From Cruorifilaria tuberocauda (Eukaryota; Nematoda; Chromadorea; Rhabditida; Onchocercidae): a DNA stretch of 64,000 nucleotides. The stretch covers positions 52,317 to 116,316 of the forward strand of contig JABVXU010000149.1 in NCBI GenBank assembly GCA_013365365.1, given 5' to 3'. A program made the position numbers and the translations under genes. Below the pieces are notes generated by a model. That model worked only from the letters and a program-made list of their open reading frames with translations. It was not told where the DNA came from and did no database searches. The first letter of the stretch is position 1. Each line of letters opens with the position of its first letter. This document shows, in pieces, positions 15,001 to 27,000 of the stretch.

Positions 15001-16350
15001 GTATTATTTTACTTTATTTTTAGTAAACGATAATTTCTAATAATTTATTTTATAACTTATTGTCCATTTTCTCTACATTTTATTGACCCATGTTGCACTA
15101 AGCTTGTTGGCACGAATGATCAATTTTACAAATTGATCGTAATATTTTTTAGTAATATCAGTAGCAGATGGATCTTTGTAGCTTTTCATTTACTATATTG
15201 ACTGTGAAAAAATTTAATTTGTTCTGCTCTATTAATCATTTTATCCACTTTTTTAGTTTCAAAGAAATAAATACTCAAGTTCGAATTCGAAAATGAAAAA
15301 AAAATGATTTTTTACTTTTTTTAAAATAATTCTTATAAATATATTAACCACGAATACATTTTCTTCAATAAGTTTCCTTGGTAACAACATCATGTAGCTA
15401 TATCATTTTCCCATATTCGGAAAATGGTAACAAGTGCTGGAAGATTAATGTTTGAAATAATAATTGCACTTTTCAGTTTTTTCGTCATTTCCATTCACAT
15501 TTTGAAGCATTGAATTTTTTGAATTAATTTTGAAAGATCTGAAGTGTCGTTACAACGTAGAAACTTTATTGTAATGCAAGATTTTAGATGGGTGCTAGTA
15601 GTTTAATTTTTGCTATGGAAAAGATAATAAATTTGTTGAGTTCATTAGGAAAAAAAATGAAATTATTCGCATCAATACTCTATCAATTAATATTCATTAG
15701 CAAAACTTTAAAAGTAACAAATAATGGAAAGCATTTTAATGCATAAAATATACCCAATCAAAACGACCTATAATGTATCAAATACATTTGCAAATAATTG
15801 CAGTTTTTCGATCAGTGAAATAAAACTATGCTTGGATAATTACCGGAGATAAAGCTTGTCATCTGAATTGAATAAAACAATATAATTTTATAACAGAAAT
15901 TAAATTCTATAAACTTTAACATCGTTTTCTGGAACCAAAATATAAAGTCAAGTACGAAGTTTCCAAACAGTAAATTAGAAAAATGTTTGCGAAAATTTTC
16001 GCTGAAACATCATATACATTAAGTGCTATAATAACAGAGTACAAAAATGTATGTTAATTATGGGCGATTTTAAGCCTTTGCTAATTAGGTATTATATTAG
16101 AAGTATTGCTACAGCTTGCTGCGGTTTCTCGAAAAGATTTCACAAAAACAAGCCCAACATTCGGTTTCCATGCTATAAAATAATATTTAAAAAATTATAA
16201 AAACTACGAGAATTTAAGATTTAAATTTTCAAAAATAAAATATAAGCTGGAAAAAATACAAATTATGAAATTACTTTTGAATAAGTAAAATGTGTTAATT
16301 AAAATCATGTATTTCTTAAAATTTAGTATATTTTTTAAAAGCGCACTTAC
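12061..16350. other. AT-rich stretch; nlp-3 upstream region and possible 3' exons of the homeobox gene
   Basis: No coding segment could be supported in about 4.3 kb. The homeobox gene to the right leaves its third exon in phase 1 by a strong donor at 16350, so at least one further exon should lie here, but no peptide is recognisable enough to place it. The part next to 12061 should hold the nlp-3 promoter. No defined operator or repeat is evident. Confidence 0.45.
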
Positions 16351-17773
16351 TGAATACGGTATTCAATTTCGGGACAAAATTATTTGACGCAATTTCGGAA
16401 TTAGCAATATTTCGCAATTTTTTTCGGTATTTTGCTCGTCGATTTTTGAACCACACCTAATCAAAAAGTTATTCCAAAAATTTTCATTTTATTAATCGAA
16501 TTTTATGAAAAATAATACAGTTAACAGTAATAGCACAATACAGTATGGAAGGAAATTGAAAAAAATCTTCCCAATACGTAACAAACAATATGATTTGATA
16601 TTCGAATGTTTGGTTTTTGTAGTTAGTCGAATTTTTTCTTTTGTTTCAAAAATTTTCGGTATGCAAAGGTGAATAATGGGTTAATGAAAAGTCGTGAAAT
16701 GATTAGACAAGTTACAGTTGCATTTGACAGATGGAAGATACTTGAGTGCTTGTGAAAAGGATGTTATCCGACCTCATCTGCCCACCATATCACCAATAGA
16801 AGCTTAGTTTTGTTTGCTCAGTACAGTAATATATTGGTAAATATCATCATTAGCAGCTGCAACCTCGAGCTACAATAATAATTCAGTAAGTCAATAAACA
16901 TAAATTTACACTACTAATCTGACCAATTTTTCACAACCTTATGCGACAACGGGAAAATATACTGGGAATGATATTTATGCAGGAATATTACATTTTCTGA
17001 TATTTTATGCATTAAAAAAATATATTTATATATTAATATAAAAGTTAATGTAATTTGTTATTTATTATAGATGAGAAGGTAAGGATTTTTGTGTGTTTAA
17101 TTAATTACTTCAAGTGTTAAATTTAAGAAGACCTGAATGCACATTTCTGGTAAATGCGTTTCCATAGCCAGCCTGATCCTCACATCCATCTTTGGATATT
17201 GACATTTTTGGAATGCATTTTCAAGTAGAGATAATTGTTGATCAGTAAATGAAGTTCGCCTACGAGGTAGCTTGTTCTTTTCATCATCTAATATGAATTT
17301 AAATGGAATAAATCTGATAAAATCGATTTTTAATTAGTGGATATTCTTGAATAATCAATGGGTATTATGCTTTTCTTCGCTGAATTAAGAAGCATTGATG
17401 TACTAATAATAGCTGTTAAAAAGTAAGCACACCAAAAGATCTGTTAAATGATAAAATGTTATCTGAAAATGACTAAACAAGAAAGGCAAGAGTGGAGATT
17501 AAACCCAACAGCTAAGCTATAAAAATGATAAATGCCTATCAGTTTACTTCATAATTTTATAGCATATTTCAAATGTAAATCATTACGATAATTAATCATT
17601 TTTTGAATGAGAATTAATGTGGAAGAACAAATACCTCCTCTTGAACAGTAACTTCTCTCGAATACAACATTGCAATTTGTTGTAATAGTAGTATTAGCAG
17701 GGATAGTAGCTGTTGTTATCTTTGATAAAGGGTCATTAGGGAGAAAATTAAGTTCCAGCGGTTCGACCCTCAT
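16351..17773 (-). CDS. paired-like homeodomain transcription factor, K50 class (3' end not found)
   Basis: Three exons have matching phases: 17773-17635, 17287-17133 and 16456-16351. Exon 1 starts with ATG and encodes MRVEPLELNFLPNDPLSK and onward. The homeodomain starts in exon 2 and finishes in exon 3 as VWFKNRRAKYRKK. By homeodomain numbering it has R5, F8, L16, F20, Y25, P26, R31, L40, W48, F49, K50, N51 and R53, all in register. Lys50 places it with Otx, Gsc and Pitx-type factors, which prefer TAATCC sites. The intron between positions 46 and 47 is the usual one in paired-like genes. Helices 1 and 2 are divergent (DQQLSLLENAFQKCQYPK) and LPEMCIQ replaces the common LPESRVQ. It is a nuclear DNA-binding regulator. 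Closest relatives are probably Otx/CEH-36-like or Gsc-like, but no orthologue is claimed. Exon 3 ends in phase 1 at donor gtaagt. Confidence 0.85.
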
Positions 17774-20010
17774 CAATGACAATCAATTACCCCGATGCTC
17801 ATTAGGAGGGTTAATTAACCACGCCCTCTTCCAAGTTTACATATGTGGGCAGAATTTTCTGTTGACACAGGAATACATTGGTAATATCTCTTATTGGTAT
17901 TTCAAGTAAAATGATGGCTTTTTATAATTTGGCACAATTAGAGATTATTAGCTAAAATAAACTTGATCATTCAAAACTACATATAACTGAACTAAATTAA
18001 AGTTAGAGCATAGGAAAATGCATCCGATGTTCTTGATAGATTTTACGTGTGTGAGCAAGTTTGTAATTCAATGATCAGCAAAAAAGACGAAGAATTCATG
18101 CTTCTTAATTGCCGAAATAGTATAAATCATCCTTTCCCTGATCAAAATTTTCTGACCGCTCTTAGTATCCGTATTTTCTTTCCGTTGTGTACTGTAGAAA
18201 GCTTACAGAAAGATATTATTTAAAAGAATACAATGACAGAAATTTGTGTTCCTACAAAGAGTATTTTCATTTTTCAAATTGTGACAATCCCAAATCCTTA
18301 TTTCTTCTGAAGAGTCTAGGATTTCCCAACGGTTTGTCATCTCGAAAAAATAAGTTAATGTTTGTTTAATATTATAAATTTACGATAGTTTTGAACTGAT
18401 TTACCGAATTATTTGAAAGGTTCATATAATAGCGAGGATCAGACATTACATGGTTATGGATTTAAAATTAAAGTTCCTGGAATGAAAATAATAATCTATC
18501 ATTAGGAAAGGTGAAGCTTCCTTTACTATATTTCGTCCGTAAATCAAGAATTGAAATTAAATAATGATCTTTGACACAAATAATGTACAACTTAGATGAA
18601 AAATTTATTAATTATATCCAAATCACAAATCACTAACTTCTACGTGTCAGGAAAATATCGACAACATGAATAGTAAAGAAATTGAAATTTACTTCAATCT
18701 TTTTATTGTCTTCATTGCTGATATCTTTTTGTGTTTTCGAGCAAACTTTTGCTTCAAATGATATAATAAAACTCAATCTATAATGTTTTTATAATTTCAA
18801 ATTTCCGAAACATTTTGTATGGAAGGTGGGAAGAGGTTTCTGAATTTCATTTAATTTTTATGGACTGAAGGTATAACTTGCATAATTATTTCGTTACAAC
18901 AATTATGAATATCATAAGGTTTTATAGGGAAAAAATAGTCGCATACTACTATTTCAGCGTATCCATTAAAAAGTTTAATCTATCAAATCCGTATGTATAG
19001 TGTAAATAATTATGAGGTGGATTCAAATTGTTGATGATTATGGAATATCAATTGAAAGAATTAATTTTATATAATTTAATTTAAAAGGAATTAATTTTTG
19101 TTTCGAGACAAGATCAATAAATTATGGTATGATTCAACAGCGGAGGATTTTTACTAATATGTGAATAGTTGCTTTTCACTTTCAAATGAAGAGTAAAACA
19201 GTTAGAAATATATCATTAGAAATTGAATAGAATTAATCGGAAAAGGACTGATCATAAGAGATTATTGACCGGTATCGTAGTGTCAGAAAAATTCGATGAA
19301 CAGATCAAATAATTCAAAATGTAGACTTTACTTGACGTTTGATTTCATTTTAATGTTACAAATATACGATAGAAATTTTTGCAATTAAGTTCATATTGTT
19401 ATTCATGTCTTATCAACATAATTTTATTAAAAGGTCTCAATTAAAAATAGATAGAATGCTTCAAATATTCTGATAATGCAATTATCATCTGATTGCTTAA
19501 CTCATTATGTGAACTAACCCCTCATGATAATACAAGTATACTAATTATAAATTATAGCACAGTTGATAAGCAACTTTAATGAAATTCTACTAAATCAATC
19601 CTTAAAACACCTTATTGCTCAAAATAATTTTAGAATAAAAAACAATGAGATTTCATTCATAACCTGCTGCTGAAGAGGATGCTGAAGAAAATATCATTGT
19701 TCAAGTGATATTAATATTGGTGATATATAATGAATTATCTGAAATGTTAAATGATGAAAGTAAGTATAGTTATGTGCATATCCTGTTGTAATTATGCAAT
19801 TGAAAGATAAGAATAACAAAATTTTTTTGTCGATTAGAAAGTAATGCAAAGTAAAAGAAAATGGAGGAATCACTGCAAAAGTACAATTTTTTACATGCAT
19901 AATGCATGCATGCATGTGTGATGTGTGTGTGTGCTTGTTAATTATTGCAATGAATGTCATTTCTTGTTGAGTGAATACCTTTCGAGAAGTAAAAGTTACT
20001 CTTTAACGGT
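17774..20010. other. divergent intergenic region between homeobox gene and giant receptor gene
   Basis: This is AT-rich DNA between two genes that start in opposite directions, so it should contain both promoters. A short alternating purine-pyrimidine run (gcatgcatgcatgtgtgatgtgtgtgtg) lies near 19907-19933. No coding exon, RNA gene or defined regulatory motif was recognised. Confidence 0.45.
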
Positions 20011-21066
20011 ATGATCGCAAGTTCTTCCACCGTTTATACATCAATATTATTTGGTATTGTTTTGGCAAGTTTTCGCTATAACTATCATATTGGAAATGTG
20101 AAATTTTCCTGCATTGAAGGTAAGTTTCTGTGGAAAAATGAATTTGATGAAGGTAACAGTTCTGTTAAGTGATAGTAAAGAGGCAAAAGAAGAAATGATG
20201 ATAGGTTTAGGTTAACAAATGTAGATTTGAAAATACTTTGCCGTCTTTTTCTTTTTTAATTTTAAAATTCGCATTCTTCATAATTCTCTTGATTACAGTG
20301 AAAGGAACAAAGCAAAAAAAAGGTAAATATAATATAAAATTATAGGATGGAGTTTATATGGAAATTCATGTTATATAGTTGTTCCGCAAGAACTCTCTTG
20401 GATAGATGCTAACAATCTCTGTGCTTCACAAACGTAGGTTATGTTATCAGTATTCAAAAAGTTGCGCATTCTCAATGATTTAAAAGAGAAAAAAAGAAAA
20501 AAGATATTACGTGACGTAATATCTATTACTTACAGGTATAATTACAGTCGAAATATTGCATTGCATGATTGGTTTTTAATGCGTGACATGAGTGTGAATT
20601 TACTCAATCCAATAAATAATTATTGGACAGCATTTTATTATCGAGGAACAAAAAGACGGGATTGTCGTATGTCGGATGCAGTGTTGCATGCGAAGTACCA
20701 TTCGTACACAATATCTATTTATAATCCACTCTGGTCACCGAATCAGGTTTCAATCAAATTATTTCCGGAACTGTTAATTTGAATGAGTATTGGGAAGAAA
20801 AGAAGACTTTTTAAAGAAACTCTGATATTGCAAGGTTTTCTGATAAGATGTGCAATTTTTGAACAACAAATTTAAACTGAATGAAGAATATGCTTCCTAA
20901 AAAATATCAGTTACTTTATCCTTTCAGTCCAGGCTTGAAGATTGCACTATGGATAGTTGCATTTATGTGCACGCTAATTTTTCCGATCAAATCAATTACG
21001 GCTGGAAAATGGGAAATTGTTCTGCAAAGTATCCAACAATTTGCGAAACGTTCGCTTGCTTGGAAG
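20011..21066 (+). other. giant receptor: signal peptide and C-type lectin domain
   Basis: Exons 20011-20119, 20299-20322, 20379-20433, 20536-20746 and 20928-21066 join in phase. The first encodes [20 protein letters not shown], a signal peptide. The rest shows lectin-domain landmarks: [13 protein letters not shown] near the first conserved Trp/Cys helix, [12 protein letters not shown] for the WIGL-like core, and a closing W-NCS-PTICE with paired cysteines. No EPN or QPD sugar-binding motif and no clear WND motif is seen, so calcium-dependent sugar binding is doubtful. Confidence 0.78.
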
Positions 21067-24000
21067 GTAATCGAGTTTCAAAGTTTCTTATTACTATTTT
21101 CAAATTCTGCACTTCAGTATTTTAACTATAGATTATCAATATCGATGCAAGGATAACAGTAGATGTTATCCACGAAAAGGCCGATGCGATGGAATACAAG
21201 AATGTAGTGATAATTCCGATGAAGCAGGCTGTTTAAAGGACCATGTTGCTTGTGGCAAAACGTTATTCGAAGAAGCAGAAAATGAAATAAGCTTTGAAAT
21301 GAGTTCAGCTGAATATGCTTCATGTCAATGGATTATTCGACAACTTGTTCACAGAAAAATCATCCTAACGGTTCGTTTTCATGAGTATTTATAATTATAA
21401 GCTTAGTTAAAAATTGATAGAAAAAATTTTCCTCTATATTCTTGCAAGCACTTTTCGCTGATCATAAACTATTTTCCACGTTTATCATATCTTGTAACGG
21501 ATACTTTATAGTTGATTGATATCACTATTAGAGATGGTGATGAGCTCATCATTAATGGAATCCAAAATAATAATGCCGATACCATTTCTGGCTCACAAAT
21601 GGTATTAAATATGTCGACATCGAGAGCACAATATGCTTCCATTGGTAATACGGTGATAATCACTTTTCGGTCTCAGAAGACCGGTCCGGCAGTTGTGAAT
21701 ATGCCTAATGTTATTCTTAAGTTCTCATACATCACGCAAGGTATATTTTTACTTCTTCCAAAAAATTTCGTATTTGATACGATATTAAAAGTTCCTAACT
21801 AATATTGATGATATATGACGAATTGTCTGAAATGTTAAATGATGAAAATAAGTGGATGAATATGCAATCTGCAATAATTTCAGTAATATTAAATTCAAAT
21901 AAACGAATGTCTGCAACTATATGTCTTCATTTTTCTAAATCCTCGATCACACTGAATTAGTGAATGAGGAAGTTGAGGAGAAAACATTTTCTAAGTTTTT
22001 CAGCTCTTTTCCAGGAGTGTACTGCTTCATGCCGAGAATTGCTCACGGCTCTGTGGTAAATATAACGGGTTTTGCAGTAGGAAATGAGCTATACTTTAAA
22101 TGTCATTTGGGTTATCAGATACGGCCTGGACAGTCCTCTTTATCACGCTGTTACAATGGTGAATGGACTCCGAAGCCAGAATGTCAAAGTATTATTCCAA
22201 TTTTGTCAGCTATTAATTAGCAAAGTATATTATAAAACCTGCAAAAATTTAAGCTTAAAGATTCGTTTTACAGCTTTAAGTTGTGGTTCAGCAAGTGTGG
22301 TGTACAATAATGCGATTCTTACTGGTTACACTAGAAATGTAACACTATACAGTCGAGCCCTGTATTCATGCGAATCTGGTTTGTACCTAAGTAGCGATTC
22401 TCCACCGTTTCGACTATGTACCGAGAATGGAACATGGACCAATCCTAATTTTTCTTGTCAAGGTAGTCTTGATTTATCTTATCGACTAATTTTTTTAAAA
22501 TAACTCAATCGATTTTTGAGATGTTGAAAAACAATTAGAATTATTGTAGCATCTTTTTGTCCTGCTGTTTCATTCGCATATGGACACTTCCTGGATCAAT
22601 TTTATGCAAATGGTACAGCTGGAAAATATGTGTGCGATGAAGGATTTCATCAAAATGATGCTGACCCAATATGTATATCTGGCAATTGGAATAAGACACC
22701 TTATTGTCACCGTTAGTGATTAATTTCAAATATTATTTGGTTTTGCTGAAATTTTGATTTTTTCAACTGTAGCTATTTAAATCGATGATTTATAGCTGAC
22801 TATCATTGCTATTATAATTCATGTGGAAATGGAACATGTGTCCAACTAATTGGTGGCTACAGTTGTCTTTGCTATGAAGGTTTTCGCATGATTCCCACAT
22901 CTAAAGGCTACACATGCTCAGGTATAGGATATATTTTTTTGTTTTATCATAATTACATTCACTAAATACCGTAAATCTGGACATAATTAAAAATATGGCT
23001 TTGAATGTTTAGTTAAAAATAATCAATGATGTTTTAGAAAGTTTTCTTTCTAGATATCGATGAATGTTCCATACCGGGTTATTCCCTTTGCGAATTTATA
23101 TGTGTGAACACAATCGGTTCTTACGAATGCAAATGTCCTGATACTCATCGCCTCTATACTGCTCCAATTAGCATGAACCATTTTATCAGCAATACCGAAT
23201 TTTTGATTCCCAATAGAACATGCATTGGTATGTTTGTTTATAGAGAGAAATGTAAGAGGAAATAAATGTTGTTTATAAAATGATTGCAATACCGATCTTT
23301 ATTCCTGGACATTGTAAAATTCGTGAAAGGAAATTGTTTAATTGCAGTACATTTGCAATCTAACTTACCTTGGTTTTTTTCACCCAATATTACTAACTGC
23401 TTGATCATTATCATACTGAAAGAATGGATTAAAATGAAATGAATAACTCCGAATTTCATATTTTAACTAATTCATAATATATTGGATCGTTCTGGTTCAG
23501 TACCTACCCCTACCTATATCGCTGATCAGTATAACTTCGAATTCTAAATTTTTTGCGGCATGGAATACGTTAAACCGTAGTACATTGGTATTAGAACTTT
23601 TTCATTTTGAATGCTATGGAAAACATCATACCGTTGAGCTAAGGAATATTATGACTTTAATTTTGTAAAATTATTCAAATGCTGGAGATATTGATGTAAT
23701 TTTCGGTTTTTACCAAAATTTTCGTTATCTTATAGAAGTGCAATGTTACAGAGAAGCGATGTTCTGCACCCGAGATTCCGCCAAATGTCATCCCTTATCC
23801 GTTACATATGGATCCTTTCCCATATCAAAATGGACTCTTCCACATTGGTACCGTTGTATATTTTGCATGCGATCATTCTGCATATAATTATGCGAGCCTC
23901 GTTTGTAATAAGAACGAATCATGGGTAATGTTGAATGATTGCTTAGGTACGTATTATAGCAGGAGCAGTAATGTGCTAAAATTTTCAGGAAAATTAATAT

Positions 24001-27000
24001 TTTTCCAATTTCCTAATTCAAAATAATTGTGATTCTTAAATGCAAATATTTAGATATTGAAGTTATATGTATCAAGTTACAACTGTTTTGTTCAAAAGTA
24101 ATTAGTGTATCTTTTAAATGTACTATAAAATGGTTCAAAATTCCGACTGAATGTTTGGTATACAAATGATTTGCACGATGTCATCCCCATGTACTTTCAA
24201 TGAATAACTACATTGCAGTATTCTTCCAATCTTGTTTTCAGACATAACTTGCAAACCACCAGAAATTTCGAAGGCTAATTTGATGATGTGGCCTATTAAA
24301 AAGAGTTATAAATTTAAAGATCAAATCCATTTTTTCTGTGACAAATTTTATCAGTTGAACGGCCCATCTTCTTCATATTGTATTGGTGTTGACAAGTGGT
24401 CTTTGTCGAAATTGCCCGATTGTATCGGTATGTTGCTGAATTTATATTGCAAATGAAGCAAATTCACATCGAAATCTCCGTATATTTTAATGTTGATTTC
24501 AAACTCATCTAAGACTAACCATCATTCATTTTTAGGCAGATTGAACTTAGTTTTTCAGTAATTTTAACTACAATTAAAGCACCCAATTCCAAAATTATAT
24601 AACTGATTTTAAATGGTTGATAAAAAATGTCAAAGTGTTCTTTAGTAAGGCAATGTCCTGGCTTGCAACTTGATGACTACAAAATTATCCCTCTTAATAA
24701 CAAAATAAACAATGCCGAAAATTTGGACATGTTTTTTGGGTCAGCTGTGCATATCACAGATATACCTGGATACAGGTAATTGCACTTAAAGTTTGAAACT
24801 GTTTTCAGGAGAGCTGAAAATTCAAGTGAAATTTTCAAATCTTTTAAAAAATAACATTGGTAGCGGCTATACCATAGAGGAAAAATCAAATATTGAAAAC
24901 TTATAAATTTCCTGAGAAAGAGAGACGATGATGCATTGGGTTTCAAGACTTTTCTGTCTTGACACTCAAAATGACGTATTACTAGGTTTGCAAGAAATTT
25001 GTCGGATATTATTAACCCTATCTTTTACATTATGCAATCCTGCTTGATTATTCGCTGATAAAGACTATAACTTGAATTTTCAAGTAGGAACAGTTAAAAA
25101 AATATTTGGGAGTATAATATGCACATTTGATTTTTGAGATTTTTAATCAATTATTTGTATGAGAAGAGCAATTCAAGATTATGTAGCCGTTATTATTCCG
25201 TTTAAATTCAGGCAATCTTTTTCATATATTTATTTCAGCTTGTTCATCTCTTGCAAAAATGGTGCTAAATTTGCAAATGGTCAGGCTAAAATTCGTTTGC
25301 TTTGCATGCAAAATTACACCTGGAATTTGAACAGTATTCCCGCTTGTATCGACGAAGGTATTTTTTTTTCCTTTACTATCGTTAGCTATCCCAGTAATTA
25401 ATGCATATGTACCAAAATATGCGTTGAAATTGTTTTCCAAGAAGAAATTTTTAGTTTGAATTTAATTTTTTTGAAACAATTTTTTATCATCTAGAAGATA
25501 ATCAGAGAAATCTATCTAATAATGGTGATGTAATGATCAAAGAATATTCTGAACAGTGTATCAGAAACACTGTAAGTAATGTACACGTCTCTATGAATAC
25601 CTCTGCAATGTTATGGTGCTTTCTTCGTTCTAAATGCGCTAATATTACTTCAGTAAGTCATTGTTTTCTTATGATATATAAATTTAATGCTGTATGATAC
25701 TCAAAACTAGTAAAGATATCTTACATATATTAGTGCCTTCTTTACGATTATCAAATATGGCTTATTAAAAATATAAAATTCATTTAGATCAAGTGGTACC
25801 GTGATGATCACCAAAGCATAAATGCCGTATCTTTAAAAGGTGAAAACGGTAGTTGGGGATTGTTTTTTGAAAGCGTTAAGGTTAATTTTCTACTTACATT
25901 TGAACAATTTATAAATTTATGGCAAGCTAAGTTTTTGAAGATTATTTGGCCAGTGCATAGCATATTTTTGAGCACTCCTTATCTAATTAATTTCTCATAA
26001 TTAATCCTTGTATTTCCTTGTAGGTGGTTGATGATGGCAGATATTATTGTGCTATACTAGACAAGAATCAGGAAGTGTTGGAAAAATATCCAGCAGATCT
26101 TTATGTTTACCAAAATTTCGAAACTGGTCGCAGTTGGCGTGATATTATTGAAAACAGTGAACCAGTTAAAGGTCATTTCTTGAGATGTTTCATTTTTTGC
26201 TTTTACTATGATTAGCAGTAATGACATATTACGTTCCTTTGTTTGAAATGAACGTTGTATTTAGAGATGCTATTTGCCGTTGATAATAGCAACTGGTCAG
26301 GAGTTACCTCGGAAACTGTAAGTTTTTATCAATTTATCCTTCACATTATATCTTCAGCTAATTGATCTAAATGCTTAAAAGTCTTTAATGCCTAAATAGG
26401 ATGCATCTGTCACATTTTTTCATTTAGACATCAATGCAAAATAGTAGTATCTTCAATGGGACAACACCCACTAGTAGGTACGTTTTTCATGGTGATTGTA
26501 TAGTGACAATATCATCGTGATGATGAGAGCAGTTCAGATTATGATACTTTCGTTAAGTGTTACTGATAACGACTTTTAATATCTAGTCTTAAGAAAACGA
26601 AAAGAAGAATGTGCTATGTGAGAAAATAATTTTTCCCCGCATGTAAATTCCTCATTGCAGGAGTTGGTTGTTCCAACAAGTTATCCTACTGCCACATGGA
26701 TGTAATATCATTGAAGTAAAATATAAATTGAGGAACTGTTTAACATGCCCTTTAGAACTAATTTTACATTCTATAGAAGATACAAATCTAGCAAATTACT
26801 CTTCATCTTATTTGAATGTGTCACATATTGATTTGATGGATCACAGACTTAACTTGTTTCAAAAAGAAATTTGCTCGCAGCATTCATACTTCTTTCTTGG
26901 AATTCGTGGTGATGTCAATAGCGCTACACTGGAAGGCGTTAGAATTTATGCCATAAAGTGTCCAGAGGTACATATTCAACATGTTTTCATAATAGGTAAG

